Source: Planctomycetota bacterium (GTDB taxonomy: Bacteria > Planctomycetota > Planctomycetia > Planctomycetales > Planctomycetaceae). From it: DNA of 55,427 nucleotides. The stretch is taken from positions 1 through 55,427 of the forward strand of contig JAQBVJ010000039.1 of NCBI GenBank assembly GCA_027623235.1. Reading direction: 5' to 3'. The notes below the pieces were generated by a model. It saw only the letters and a program-made list of their open reading frames with translations, made no database searches and had not been told where the DNA came from. Below, piece by piece: positions 18,176 to 25,867 of the stretch (within the stretch, counting starts at the first letter, position 1; the number at the start of each line of letters is the position of its first letter). The position numbers and the translations under genes are program-made.

Positions 18176-19189
18176 TCAACGCCAGTCGACTCCCGAGACC
18201 CACCGAATTTGTTCGTCGGCCGCGAGCAGAATTCTGCGGGGCTCGCCCTCGTCCACTGGAACGAGAAGCAGTTCCAGTTTCTCACCAACGGATGTCGCTT
18301 CCGCGTTCGAACTGACTCGCCAGGCCAGCGTGCTGCCGTCAGGAGACCAGGCCGGAGGTCCGTTCGGGCGAAACCACGGCAGGCCGTTTGCCTTGCCGAA
18401 TTTCGTGAATTCGAAAACGACCTTTGGCTCAGTGCCGTCCGCCTGACAGACGACCGCGTACTCGAGGGCGGTCTCGCCATCCAGCGTGCGGCCGTAGTGG
18501 GCGATCCGTTTGCCGTCCGGCGAGAACCTCGACCAGATATTGTCAGTCGAGGGGTTCTTCGTGATCGGTTTGAGGGTCCCGTCCTCGTCAAGTAAATCGA
18601 GCTGGCGCGCGGGGTAGGCGTCCCCCTTCTTCTTCCGGTACATCCGGTTTCGAGGATTCATATAGAGTGCCGTCCGAATCCCGGATTGCGGATGCCAGTC
18701 GTCGGCGACGTATTCCGGAGGCAGTTTCAGAATCGTCTCCTGACCGGTTTCGACGTCAATAATGACGCTCTCAAACGACTTTTGGTCCGACGCCGATCGG
18801 TACACGGCGAGCCGACTGTCATCGTGAGACCACGCAGTCACCATCCCTTCCCCATCAGCAATCTTCGTCGACCGGCCCGCCGAATCGACAACTCGAAACT
18901 GGCCCTCACCTTTTTCGGAAAGCAGGCAGTAAGCCAGCCGATCTCCAGCTCGCGAAACGCGTCCGCCAGGGTAGATGGACCCTTTCTCGTGGCGAATCAG
19001 GGCAGGCCCGAGTTTTCCCTCCGACGACATCTGACGGATGAAGCACTCTTTCGGAGCCGCGTCGGTCTGAGCGCCGATCAGGAAGATTCCCTTCGGCAGC
19101 GAGGCGACTTGCGTGTCCTGCCCGAATGCGGAAGTCACCAGCGTCGAGGTCAGGAAAGCTGCCAGCACCGATCGACACAGACACGTCAT
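18176..19189 (-). CDS. Exported TolB/PD40-type beta-propeller protein
   Basis: 337 residues from the ATG at 19189, with an AGGAGCAGGAA Shine-Dalgarno region directly upstream; a longer in-frame start is unlikely. The signal peptide is CRSVLAAFLTSTLVTSAFGQ. The mature protein has repeated PD40/WD40-like blades with the W/F-S-P/H-D-G-x-x-L/I-A pattern: AWSHDDSRLAVYR, RFSPDGKRIAHYG and AWSPDGSTLAWRV. Such propellers usually bind ligands or partner proteins in the periplasm. It is convergent with the small gene ending at 18110. No catalytic residues are evident. Confidence 0.8.
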   Translation of the reverse strand: MTCLCRSVLAAFLTSTLVTSAFGQDTQVASLPKGIFLIGAQTDAAPKECFIRQMSSEGKLGPALIRHEKGSIYPGGRVSRAGDRLAYCLLSEKGEGQFRVVDSAGRSTKIADGEGMVTAWSHDDSRLAVYRSASDQKSFESVIIDVETGQETILKLPPEYVADDWHPQSGIRTALYMNPRNRMYRKKKGDAYPARQLDLLDEDGTLKPITKNPSTDNIWSRFSPDGKRIAHYGRTLDGETALEYAVVCQADGTEPKVVFEFTKFGKANGLPWFRPNGPPAWSPDGSTLAWRVSSNAEATSVGEKLELLLVPVDEGEPRRILLAADEQIRWVSGVDWR

Positions 19190-19430
19190 TTCCTGCTCCT
19201 GAAACGAAACGAATTCTTGCCGGTCATTGGCAAACAGCCTGGAACGCAGCATTGATCCTCAATGCTGCCACATTTGTTTCAGATTCTGCGTTGTCGCCTT
19301 CAGGACATGACACATGACAACTGTCTGGCAGACCAAAGCTGCCTGATTTGTCATAACCGGCCTGGCGATTCCCATTACAAGCCGATTCCTTTGAGGTATC
19401 CTGAAGGTCCTGCCTCCGGCGGCCTTTGCC

Positions 19431-19611
19431 GGCAGCGCTGTGCACATCTTGACCGTAGGCGGATTTCTCCGAAATCCGCAGTGATAACGGGTCCCAACCA
19501 CTCGGCGGGCGCAAGTCAAAACAACCGTTGATCGCGCGACCTCACGAATTCTTGCCGTAGAACATGCGGATTTCGGAGAAATCCGCCTACAGTCATGTGC
19601 ACAGCACTGCC
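19431..19611. repeat. Foldback element with long terminal inverted repeats
   Basis: The left arm (19431-19480) and right arm (19565-19611) are inverted copies over about 47 bp. Between them they contain the same hairpin unit, GCGGATTTC-TCC-GAAATCCGC, in opposite orientations. The repeat extends outward through GTAGG and the motif CTGTGCACAT. The 84-bp centre encodes nothing. This looks like a non-autonomous MITE-like or composite REP element in the intergenic region upstream of the DUF1592 gene. Confidence 0.75.
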
Positions 19612-19654
19612 TTTGCCGGTCCCGCTTTTTATCTCTCGATGACCATCTGGAATC

Positions 19655-22039
19655 ATGATCCATCGACTTTCCCTGGTGATTGCTGCGCACCTGGCTCTCG
19701 GGTTTTTCGTGCGCGGCGCCGTCGCCGATATTCCGGGCGACGTGCAGAAATTCGTCGCGTCTCACTGCGGCGACTGTCATTCGGAGGGAACGACCGAGGG
19801 CGGATTCGATGTGAAATCTCTCGCCGGTGACGTTCAGGCCGGCGACGCAACGGCACGCTGGATTCGAGCCATCGATCGTGTCCGGCTTGGCGAGATGCCG
19901 CCGAAGGATTCCTCGGAAGTAAAACCCGCCGAGCGGCAGGCCTTCGTCCAACAGATTGGCGAGTGGCTGGCCTCTGAGCAGCGTCGAATCTGGGCCGAAC
20001 ACGGTCGCGTACGCGGTCGACGCCTCACCAACCTGCAGGTCGAGCGGAGTCTGCACGACCTGCTGGGCATCGATATCCCGCTGGCCGATCAGCTTCCGGA
20101 AGAACCGCGAACCGACGGGTTCACGACAGTCGCCAATGGTCAGCCAATGTCGCACTTCCAGTTGCAGCGGCATCTGTCAATCGTCGATCAGGCCCTGGAT
20201 GAGGCGTTTCGTCGGGCACTCGAAGCCGAGGATCTTTCGCCGAAGTCGCTCACCGCCGGCGACCTTTCGCGCCGCCGGCCGCAGTCGCGAACTCGCGAAC
20301 CGGAACTGCTTGACGGGAAAGCGGTCACGTGGTCTTCGACACTGATTTTCTACGGCCGCCTCCCGGTGACGACCGCGCGCGAACCGGGCTGGTACCGGCT
20401 CACTGTGGAAGCGTCGGCGTTGAAGTCGCCAGAAGGGCGAGGTGTGTGGTGTTCGGCCCGCACGGGTCGGTGCGTCTCCAGTTCGCCGCTGCTCAACTGG
20501 GCCGGGTCATTTGAAGCGACCGCCGAGCCAAAGTCCTGGACCTTCGAAGCGTGGCTGGAACGGGGAGACATGTTTGAGCTGCGTCCGGCCGACCGAACTC
20601 TACGCGTCGCCCGCTTTAACGGCGGGCAGGTCGGCACCGGAGAAGGCGAGCCACAAAACGTTCCCGGCCTCGCCCTGCATTCGGCGACGCTTCAGAAAAT
20701 TCATCGAGGCCCTGACCAGGACGTCGTCAATAAAAATCTGTTCGGCGAACTGACGATCAAGACGCAGGGCGACTGGCGAACCGCGAAAGCGTGGACGAAG
20801 AATCCCGACGAGGCACTCGCAAGACTGATGAAAAGGTTCGCCGGGCGAGCCTTCCGCCGGCCAGTCGACGATCAGGACGTTGCCCTGTACATCGATCTGG
20901 CCTCGCAGGAACTTGCTAATGGAACGTCCTTCGTGATGGCTCTGCGGGCCGGGTATCGAGCGTTGCTCTGCTCGCCGCGGTTCCTCTACCTCCACGAGAA
21001 GCCCGGCCGCCTGGATCAATTCGCACTGGCCTCTCGCCTGAGCTATTTCCTGTGGAGCGCCATGCCCGACGCAGAACTGCTGCGAGCGGCCGAGACCGGC
21101 AAGCTCACTGAGAAGTGGCAGGTCCGTAAACAGGTCGAGCGGATGCTCGCCGACGAACGTGGACGGGGCTTCGTCAGGAACCTCGCTGCCGAGTGGCTCG
21201 ATCTGAGCCTCATCAATTTCACCGAGCCTGATCGCAAGCTCTACCGGGATTTCGACATCATCGTGCAGCAGTCGATGCTCGATGAGACGCACAGTTTTCT
21301 GCAGACGATGCTCGACGAAGATCTCAGCGTCACTGGACTGATCGATTCCGACTTCACGTTTCTGAACAGCCGCCTGGCCAGGTACTACAGCATCGGCGGC
21401 ATCGACGGAGACGAGCTACGGCGTGTTTCTCTCAACCCGGAAGATCATCGCGGAGGCGTGTTGACTCAGGGAGCCATCTTGAAAGTCACGGCCAACGGCA
21501 CCAACACCTCGCCCGTGGTGCGGGGAGTCTGGATCGCCGAACGACTTCTGGGCGAGCACATTCAGCCGCCGCCCGACAGCGTGCCGGCGATTGAGCCCGA
21601 CATTCGCGGAGCAAAAACGATTCGCGAGCAACTGGAAAAACATCGCTCGACGAAATCCTGCGCGTCGTGTCACCGGACAATCGATCCGCCCGGCTTCGCC
21701 CTCGAAAACTTTGACCCATCCGGAAAGTGGCGGGACAACTACCTGATTTTCAACGGCGGCAAGCAATCGCGAGGTGCCAGAATCGACGCCGGCTACGCGA
21801 TGTCCGACGGACGCAGATTCCGAGATGTAGAAGACTTTCAAAAACTCGTCGTCGCAAAGCCGGCAACGCTGGCGGCCAACGTCGCGGAAAAACTTCTGAC
21901 ATTCGGAACCGGCAGCCCCGTCACTTTTGCCGATCGAACTGACATTGAGAAAGTGGTCCAGCAGTCGGCCGAGTCCGGCTACGGTTTCCGCTCGATCCTG
22001 ACGAACGTCATCCTCAGCGACGTGTTTCAATCCAAATAG
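19655..22039 (+). CDS. DUF1592-type multidomain cytochrome-c-like planctomycete protein
   Basis: 794 residues with a signal peptide (LSLVIAAHLALGFFVRGAVA). It starts with a PSCyt-like haem motif (HCGDCH), followed by the DUF1587/1595/1592/1588/1585 domain series typical of this family. Landmarks are RRLTNLQVERSLHDLLGIDI (DUF1587), FAGRAFRRPVDDQDVALYID (DUF1595), LASRLSYFLWSAMPDAELLR (DUF1592), VTANGTNTSPVVRGVWIAER (DUF1588), then CASCHRTIDPPGFALENFDP and the C-terminal DUF1585 end. A second CxxCH occurs in the DUF1588/1585 area. The gene is followed at 48 bases by a DUF1552 gene, the usual partner in Planctomycetes. The activity is not established. Confidence 0.92.
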   Translation: MIHRLSLVIAAHLALGFFVRGAVADIPGDVQKFVASHCGDCHSEGTTEGGFDVKSLAGDVQAGDATARWIRAIDRVRLGEMPPKDSSEVKPAERQAFVQQIGEWLASEQRRIWAEHGRVRGRRLTNLQVERSLHDLLGIDIPLADQLPEEPRTDGFTTVANGQPMSHFQLQRHLSIVDQALDEAFRRALEAEDLSPKSLTAGDLSRRRPQSRTREPELLDGKAVTWSSTLIFYGRLPVTTAREPGWYRLTVEASALKSPEGRGVWCSARTGRCVSSSPLLNWAGSFEATAEPKSWTFEAWLERGDMFELRPADRTLRVARFNGGQVGTGEGEPQNVPGLALHSATLQKIHRGPDQDVVNKNLFGELTIKTQGDWRTAKAWTKNPDEALARLMKRFAGRAFRRPVDDQDVALYIDLASQELANGTSFVMALRAGYRALLCSPRFLYLHEKPGRLDQFALASRLSYFLWSAMPDAELLRAAETGKLTEKWQVRKQVERMLADERGRGFVRNLAAEWLDLSLINFTEPDRKLYRDFDIIVQQSMLDETHSFLQTMLDEDLSVTGLIDSDFTFLNSRLARYYSIGGIDGDELRRVSLNPEDHRGGVLTQGAILKVTANGTNTSPVVRGVWIAERLLGEHIQPPPDSVPAIEPDIRGAKTIREQLEKHRSTKSCASCHRTIDPPGFALENFDPSGKWRDNYLIFNGGKQSRGARIDAGYAMSDGRRFRDVEDFQKLVVAKPATLAANVAEKLLTFGTGSPVTFADRTDIEKVVQQSAESGYGFRSILTNVILSDVFQSK

Positions 22040-22087
22040 CTGTTCAACACACTTCGCGTTCCCAGACGCTCTTGCGGAAACACTGCC

Positions 22088-23368
22088 ATGACGAATTTCA
22101 ACTTCAACCGCCAACTCAGCCGCCGTACGGTCCTTCGCGGAACGGGCGTCGCGATGAGTCTTCCGTGGATCTCCGCAATGCAGCCAGCCTTCGCGGCCGG
22201 CGCGGATGCCGAGCCACCTCGCCGGTTCGTCGCGATGACGCTGGGCCTCGGCCTGCTCGGCGAGAACCTCAACCCGCAGGAAGCCGGGCGAGGCTACACG
22301 ACCAGTCGTTACTTGAAATCGGTCGACGATCTGCGGGATCAGTTCACCGTGATTTCTGGATCGTCGCACCCGGGAGTCAGCGGCGGTCACACGGCCGAGG
22401 CCAGCATTCTGACGGCCAATCACGTCGGCCGGTCGAGCGGTGCGAAGAACACGATCTCGCTGGATCAGTACCTCGCCAAACACCTCGGGCAGTTCACCAG
22501 ATTCCCGTCTCTCGTCCTGGGCAACGCCAGCAACAGTCCGTCGTACACCGAAAACGGCGCGATGATTCCCGCCGAGACGTCTCCCTCGCGAATCTTCCAG
22601 GCGCTCTTCATCAACGACTCGCCGGAAGAACAGACCCGCCAGGCAAAGAGCATCCGCCAGGGCCGCAGCATCATGGACCTGATCAGTGAGGACGCGAAGC
22701 GGCTGTCGGCCGAGCTGGGCACCGGCGACCGCGCCCGCCTGGACGACTACTTCACGAGCGTTCGGCAACTGGAACTGCGGCTCGCAGCGTCCGAAGCCTG
22801 GTCTCACCGACCGAAGCCGGAAGTCGATGCTCCGAAACCCGTCGACATCCGCGATTCCCGCGACTTCGTCGGCCAGCAGGAATTGATGAGCGACGTCATC
22901 CGGCTGGCTCTTCGGACAGACTCCAGCCGGTTCATCACGTACCACCTGGGCGGCAGCGGCGGAGTCGTCCCGATCGAGGGCGTCAGCGAGGGTTACCACA
23001 CCCTCAGCCACCATGGCCGCGACGAAGACAAGATGACTCAACTGGCCCTCGTCGAGGAAGCGATCGTCGCCTCATGGGGAGACTTCCTGCGCGGCCTCGC
23101 CGAAATCAAAGAAGACGGAGAAACCCTCCTCGACCGCACATCCGTCCTGCTGACCAGCAACCTGGGCAACGCATCGAGCCACGACAACCGCAACATGCCG
23201 GTCCTGTTCGCCGGCGGCGGCTTCCAGCACGGCCAGCACCTCGCCTTCGACCAGCGAAACAACTATCCGCTCCCCAACTTGTTCGTGAGCCTCCTCCAGC
23301 GCCACGGACTCGAAATGGACCGCTTCGCGACCGGTACCACAACCATGACCGGGCTGAAGTTCTCGTAG
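22088..23368 (+). CDS. DUF1552 family Tat-exported protein
   Basis: 426 residues with a twin-arginine signal ([20 protein letters not shown]). The conserved DUF1552 features include [31 protein letters not shown] and [16 protein letters not shown]. The C-terminal part has [17 protein letters not shown] and [15 protein letters not shown]. It resembles DUF1501 in its arylsulfatase-like tail and is the standard partner of DUF1592 proteins. The upstream gene ends 48 bases earlier on the same strand, so a two-gene operon is likely. The substrate is unknown. Confidence 0.9.
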   Translation: MTNFNFNRQLSRRTVLRGTGVAMSLPWISAMQPAFAAGADAEPPRRFVAMTLGLGLLGENLNPQEAGRGYTTSRYLKSVDDLRDQFTVISGSSHPGVSGGHTAEASILTANHVGRSSGAKNTISLDQYLAKHLGQFTRFPSLVLGNASNSPSYTENGAMIPAETSPSRIFQALFINDSPEEQTRQAKSIRQGRSIMDLISEDAKRLSAELGTGDRARLDDYFTSVRQLELRLAASEAWSHRPKPEVDAPKPVDIRDSRDFVGQQELMSDVIRLALRTDSSRFITYHLGGSGGVVPIEGVSEGYHTLSHHGRDEDKMTQLALVEEAIVASWGDFLRGLAEIKEDGETLLDRTSVLLTSNLGNASSHDNRNMPVLFAGGGFQHGQHLAFDQRNNYPLPNLFVSLLQRHGLEMDRFATGTTTMTGLKFS

Positions 23369-23534
23369 AGAAAGAGGGCCGCTTTTTTTTCGGGGCCTCG
23401 CCTGCTAAAAATCGCTGCTCGCTGACTGTGTGGGTCTGCTGGCTCACTGTTTCGGGCATTGCTGATGGATTCGCTGGTGCGGATTCCCGGCCCGGTTTTC
23501 TCCCAATCGCTGTCCTCTGGCTCACGGTCTACCC

Positions 23535-24683
23535 ATGTCTCGCCCTGCCAAACTTGCTCTTGCCGACGGAACGGTTTTTGAAGGACGCGGATTTGGCGCG
23601 TCTGGCGAGGTCTTTGGCGAGGTCGTTTTCAACACGAGCATGACCGGCTACCAGGAAATTCTCACCGATCCGTCCTATGCCGGGCAGATTGTGACGATGA
23701 CCTACCCGCTGATCGGCAATTACGGGATCAGCCCCGAGGACGTGGAGAGTGGCGGGCTTTCGCTGCGGGGATTCATCGTGCGGGAGAATTGCCGGCATGA
23801 GAGCAATTACCGCTCGACGAAATCGCTGGACAGTTACCTCAGCGAGAACGGGATCGTCGGGCTGGAGGGGATCGACACGCGGGCTCTGGTGCGGCGGATT
23901 CGGATTCACGGCGCGATGACTGGCGTGCTCTCGACTGAGGATCTCAACAATGAGTCGCTCGTTGCGAAGGCTCAGCAGAGCCCCGAGCTGGTTGGACAGG
24001 ACCTCGCCCGGGAAGTCATCCCGACGGACAGTTCCGGTTGGGACGAGGGGCTCAACGCGATTATCCGGGACAAGGTGACACCCGGGTACGACGGCATCCA
24101 CGCGGGCAGTGTTGAGGTTGGGGCGAAGCACGTTGTGGCGATCGACTACGGCATGAAGTGGAACATCTCGCGGCATCTGCGGCAGTTGGGCTGCCAGGTC
24201 ACTGTCGTGCCGGGAACGTGGAATGCCGAGCAGATTCTCGACCTGAAACCGGACGGCATCTTTCTGTCTAACGGCCCCGGCGATCCGCGGCCGCTCGAGT
24301 ATGCGATCTCGACGATCCAGGGACTGCTTGGCAAGGTGCCGGTGTTCGGCATCTGCCTGGGCCATCAGTTGCTCGGTCTGGCCTGCGGAGCGGAGATCTT
24401 CAAGCTGCGATTCGGACACCGCGGAGCCAACCAGCCGGTCCTCAATAAAGACAGCGGTCGGGTTGAGATCACCTCACAGAACCACGGCTTCGCCCTCTCC
24501 GCTGAGACGATGCCCGACTCGGTTGAGGTCACGCATCTGAATCTCAACGACCAGACGGTCGAGGGAATCCGCCATCGCGAGTTCCCGGCCTACGCCGTGC
24601 AGTACCACCCGGAAGCCTCCGCCGGCCCGCACGACAGCCACTACCTGTTCGGCCAGTTCCGGGATCTGATGCAGAGCTCGTAG
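23535..24683 (+). CDS. carA: Carbamoyl-phosphate synthase small subunit (glutaminase)
   Basis: 382 residues, normal length. It hydrolyses glutamine and channels ammonia to CarB for arginine and pyrimidine synthesis. The N-terminal CPSase domain has ADGTVFEGRGFGASGEVFGE and FNTSMTGYQEILTDPSYAGQ. The C-terminal class I glutamine amidotransferase domain has the nucleophile C274 in GICLGHQ, plus H358 and E360 in YHPEA, so the catalytic triad is complete. The large subunit gene carB is not in the window. A bidirectional terminator follows at 24727-24767. Confidence 0.98.
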   Translation: MSRPAKLALADGTVFEGRGFGASGEVFGEVVFNTSMTGYQEILTDPSYAGQIVTMTYPLIGNYGISPEDVESGGLSLRGFIVRENCRHESNYRSTKSLDSYLSENGIVGLEGIDTRALVRRIRIHGAMTGVLSTEDLNNESLVAKAQQSPELVGQDLAREVIPTDSSGWDEGLNAIIRDKVTPGYDGIHAGSVEVGAKHVVAIDYGMKWNISRHLRQLGCQVTVVPGTWNAEQILDLKPDGIFLSNGPGDPRPLEYAISTIQGLLGKVPVFGICLGHQLLGLACGAEIFKLRFGHRGANQPVLNKDSGRVEITSQNHGFALSAETMPDSVEVTHLNLNDQTVEGIRHREFPAYAVQYHPEASAGPHDSHYLFGQFRDLMQSS

Positions 24684-24726
24684 GTCGAATCTCCAGGACC
24701 GGCTGACGGCGAAGCGGAAATCAAAA

Positions 24727-24767
24727 AAGGCACGGAAAGGAGTTCACTCGACTCCTCCCCGTGCCTT
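24727..24767. terminator. Bidirectional rho-independent terminator between carA and the ArsR gene
   Basis: The arms AAGGCACGG (24727) and CCGTGCCTT (24759) pair perfectly over 9 bp. An inner stem AGGAGT/ACTCCT sits around TCACTCG. An A-run lies on the left and a T-rich end on the right. It sits between convergent carA (plus) and the ArsR gene (minus) and would serve both. Confidence 0.85.
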
Positions 24768-24782
24768 CTTGATTAACGTCGT

Positions 24783-25184
24783 CTATTCGGCTGCGACTTC
24801 CGTTTCGTGGCGGAGGACGAAATCGCTGAAGCGAATGTCGTCGGTCGTCTCATCGGTCATGCTCATGAAAAGCTGGCCCATGATCGTGTGGAAGTGTTCT
24901 TTCTTTACCGAGTAGAAATTGTGTTTGCCGTCGCGGCGAGCCTCGATGACTCCGGCGACTCGCAGCAGAGCGAGATGATGGCTGACAGCCGGTTGGCTTT
25001 GCCTGAGCCGCTCGCACAGTGCGGTCACGTGAAGCTCTCCCTCGCGAACCAGGTACAGAAGAACGCGCAGACGAGTTTCGTCGGACAGCAGTTTGAAGAC
25101 CTGCACCAGCTCTTTTTCCAGCTCGTTGGAAAGCCCGGTCGAAGCGACCTGGTCCCGAGCGGGTTCGGCGATGCTGCTGATCAT
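24783..25184 (-). CDS. ArsR/SmtB-family winged-helix transcriptional regulator
   Basis: 133 residues from the ATG at 25184, preceded by a good GAGGAAAAC ribosome site; a longer upstream frame lacks one. The winged helix lies at about residues 20-100: the recognition region is LHVTALCERLRQSQPAVSHH, followed by the wing VIEARRDGKHNFYSVKKEHF. It has no CxC-type metal site in helix 3 (the sequence is ELHVTALCERL with a single Cys), so its inducer may not be a thiophilic metal. The acidic C-terminus is DFVLRHETEVAAE. The regulated genes are not apparent; the region upstream (25185-25867) is empty of genes. Confidence 0.88.
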   Translation of the reverse strand: MISSIAEPARDQVASTGLSNELEKELVQVFKLLSDETRLRVLLYLVREGELHVTALCERLRQSQPAVSHHLALLRVAGVIEARRDGKHNFYSVKKEHFHTIMGQLFMSMTDETTDDIRFSDFVLRHETEVAAE

Positions 25185-25867
25185 GTTTTCCTCAATTCCT
25201 TGTTGTCGGAGCGGCAAACGGGGACCAGCCGACTCCGGAGACGTGTCCGTCAATTCAGACCTCAATCAGGGCGACCGGGTTCGGAAACCCGATCAAACGG
25301 AGTCTGGACAGAAACCGCCGGTCAAGGCGGACGCTGAGATCAGATCCGAGACGTGTACGTTGAGTGGATGAAGTTCGCCTGGATGACTCCTGGATTCCGC
25401 GGATTTTCGATGAGAAAACCACTCAACCCGATGGTTGATTCCTCCGGTATCCGTACGAAAAAGGATCCGGAAAAATGAAACGAAGAGACACAGGTGGCGA
25501 TAAGAAAGGTGAACACAGAAGTGGAGTTGGATGACCTGATTCGTGTGCCGGACTGGAATCGTCCGAGAAAGGATAGGTCACCAGGATAGGTCATCCAGTG
25601 AAATTGAACCCACGAAGTATTGCCGGACAGATCTGGCTCGTCAATCAGGCATTCTGGATTTTCATGAAGTTCGGCCGGCAGCGTTCACATCGTTCCTGCC
25701 CCGGCAAAGACAAGGAAGCTGGCCGAATTCTTTTCGTCAATCTCTCGTTTCCGGTGAGCGATTGATGCTGCCGGAACGCTCGCGCACGCCCGTCTTGCGT
25801 CTCACCAGACACGTGACGAGAATCTCCTTCTCCCCCTCGTCCCTTTGCTCTCACCCCTCCGCCAATT
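25185..25867. other. 683-bp divergent intergenic region, no supported gene
   Basis: The region separates the ArsR gene (minus) from the vWA-like gene (plus). Open frames crossing it are short or overlap both neighbours and show no domain. It contains a close direct repeat, GGATAGGTCA at 25572-25581 and 25584-25593, which could be an operator. A foreign fragment or a missed small gene cannot be excluded. Confidence 0.4.

Noticed and set aside
21416..23041. 541-codon open frame on the minus strand across the DUF1592 and DUF1552 genes
   Set aside because: It is antisense to two well-recognised genes and has no domain or signal; it reflects GC-rich third codon positions.
25340..25594. 84-codon frame in the gap upstream of the vWA-like gene
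   Set aside because: No ribosome site, no domain, low-complexity sequence.
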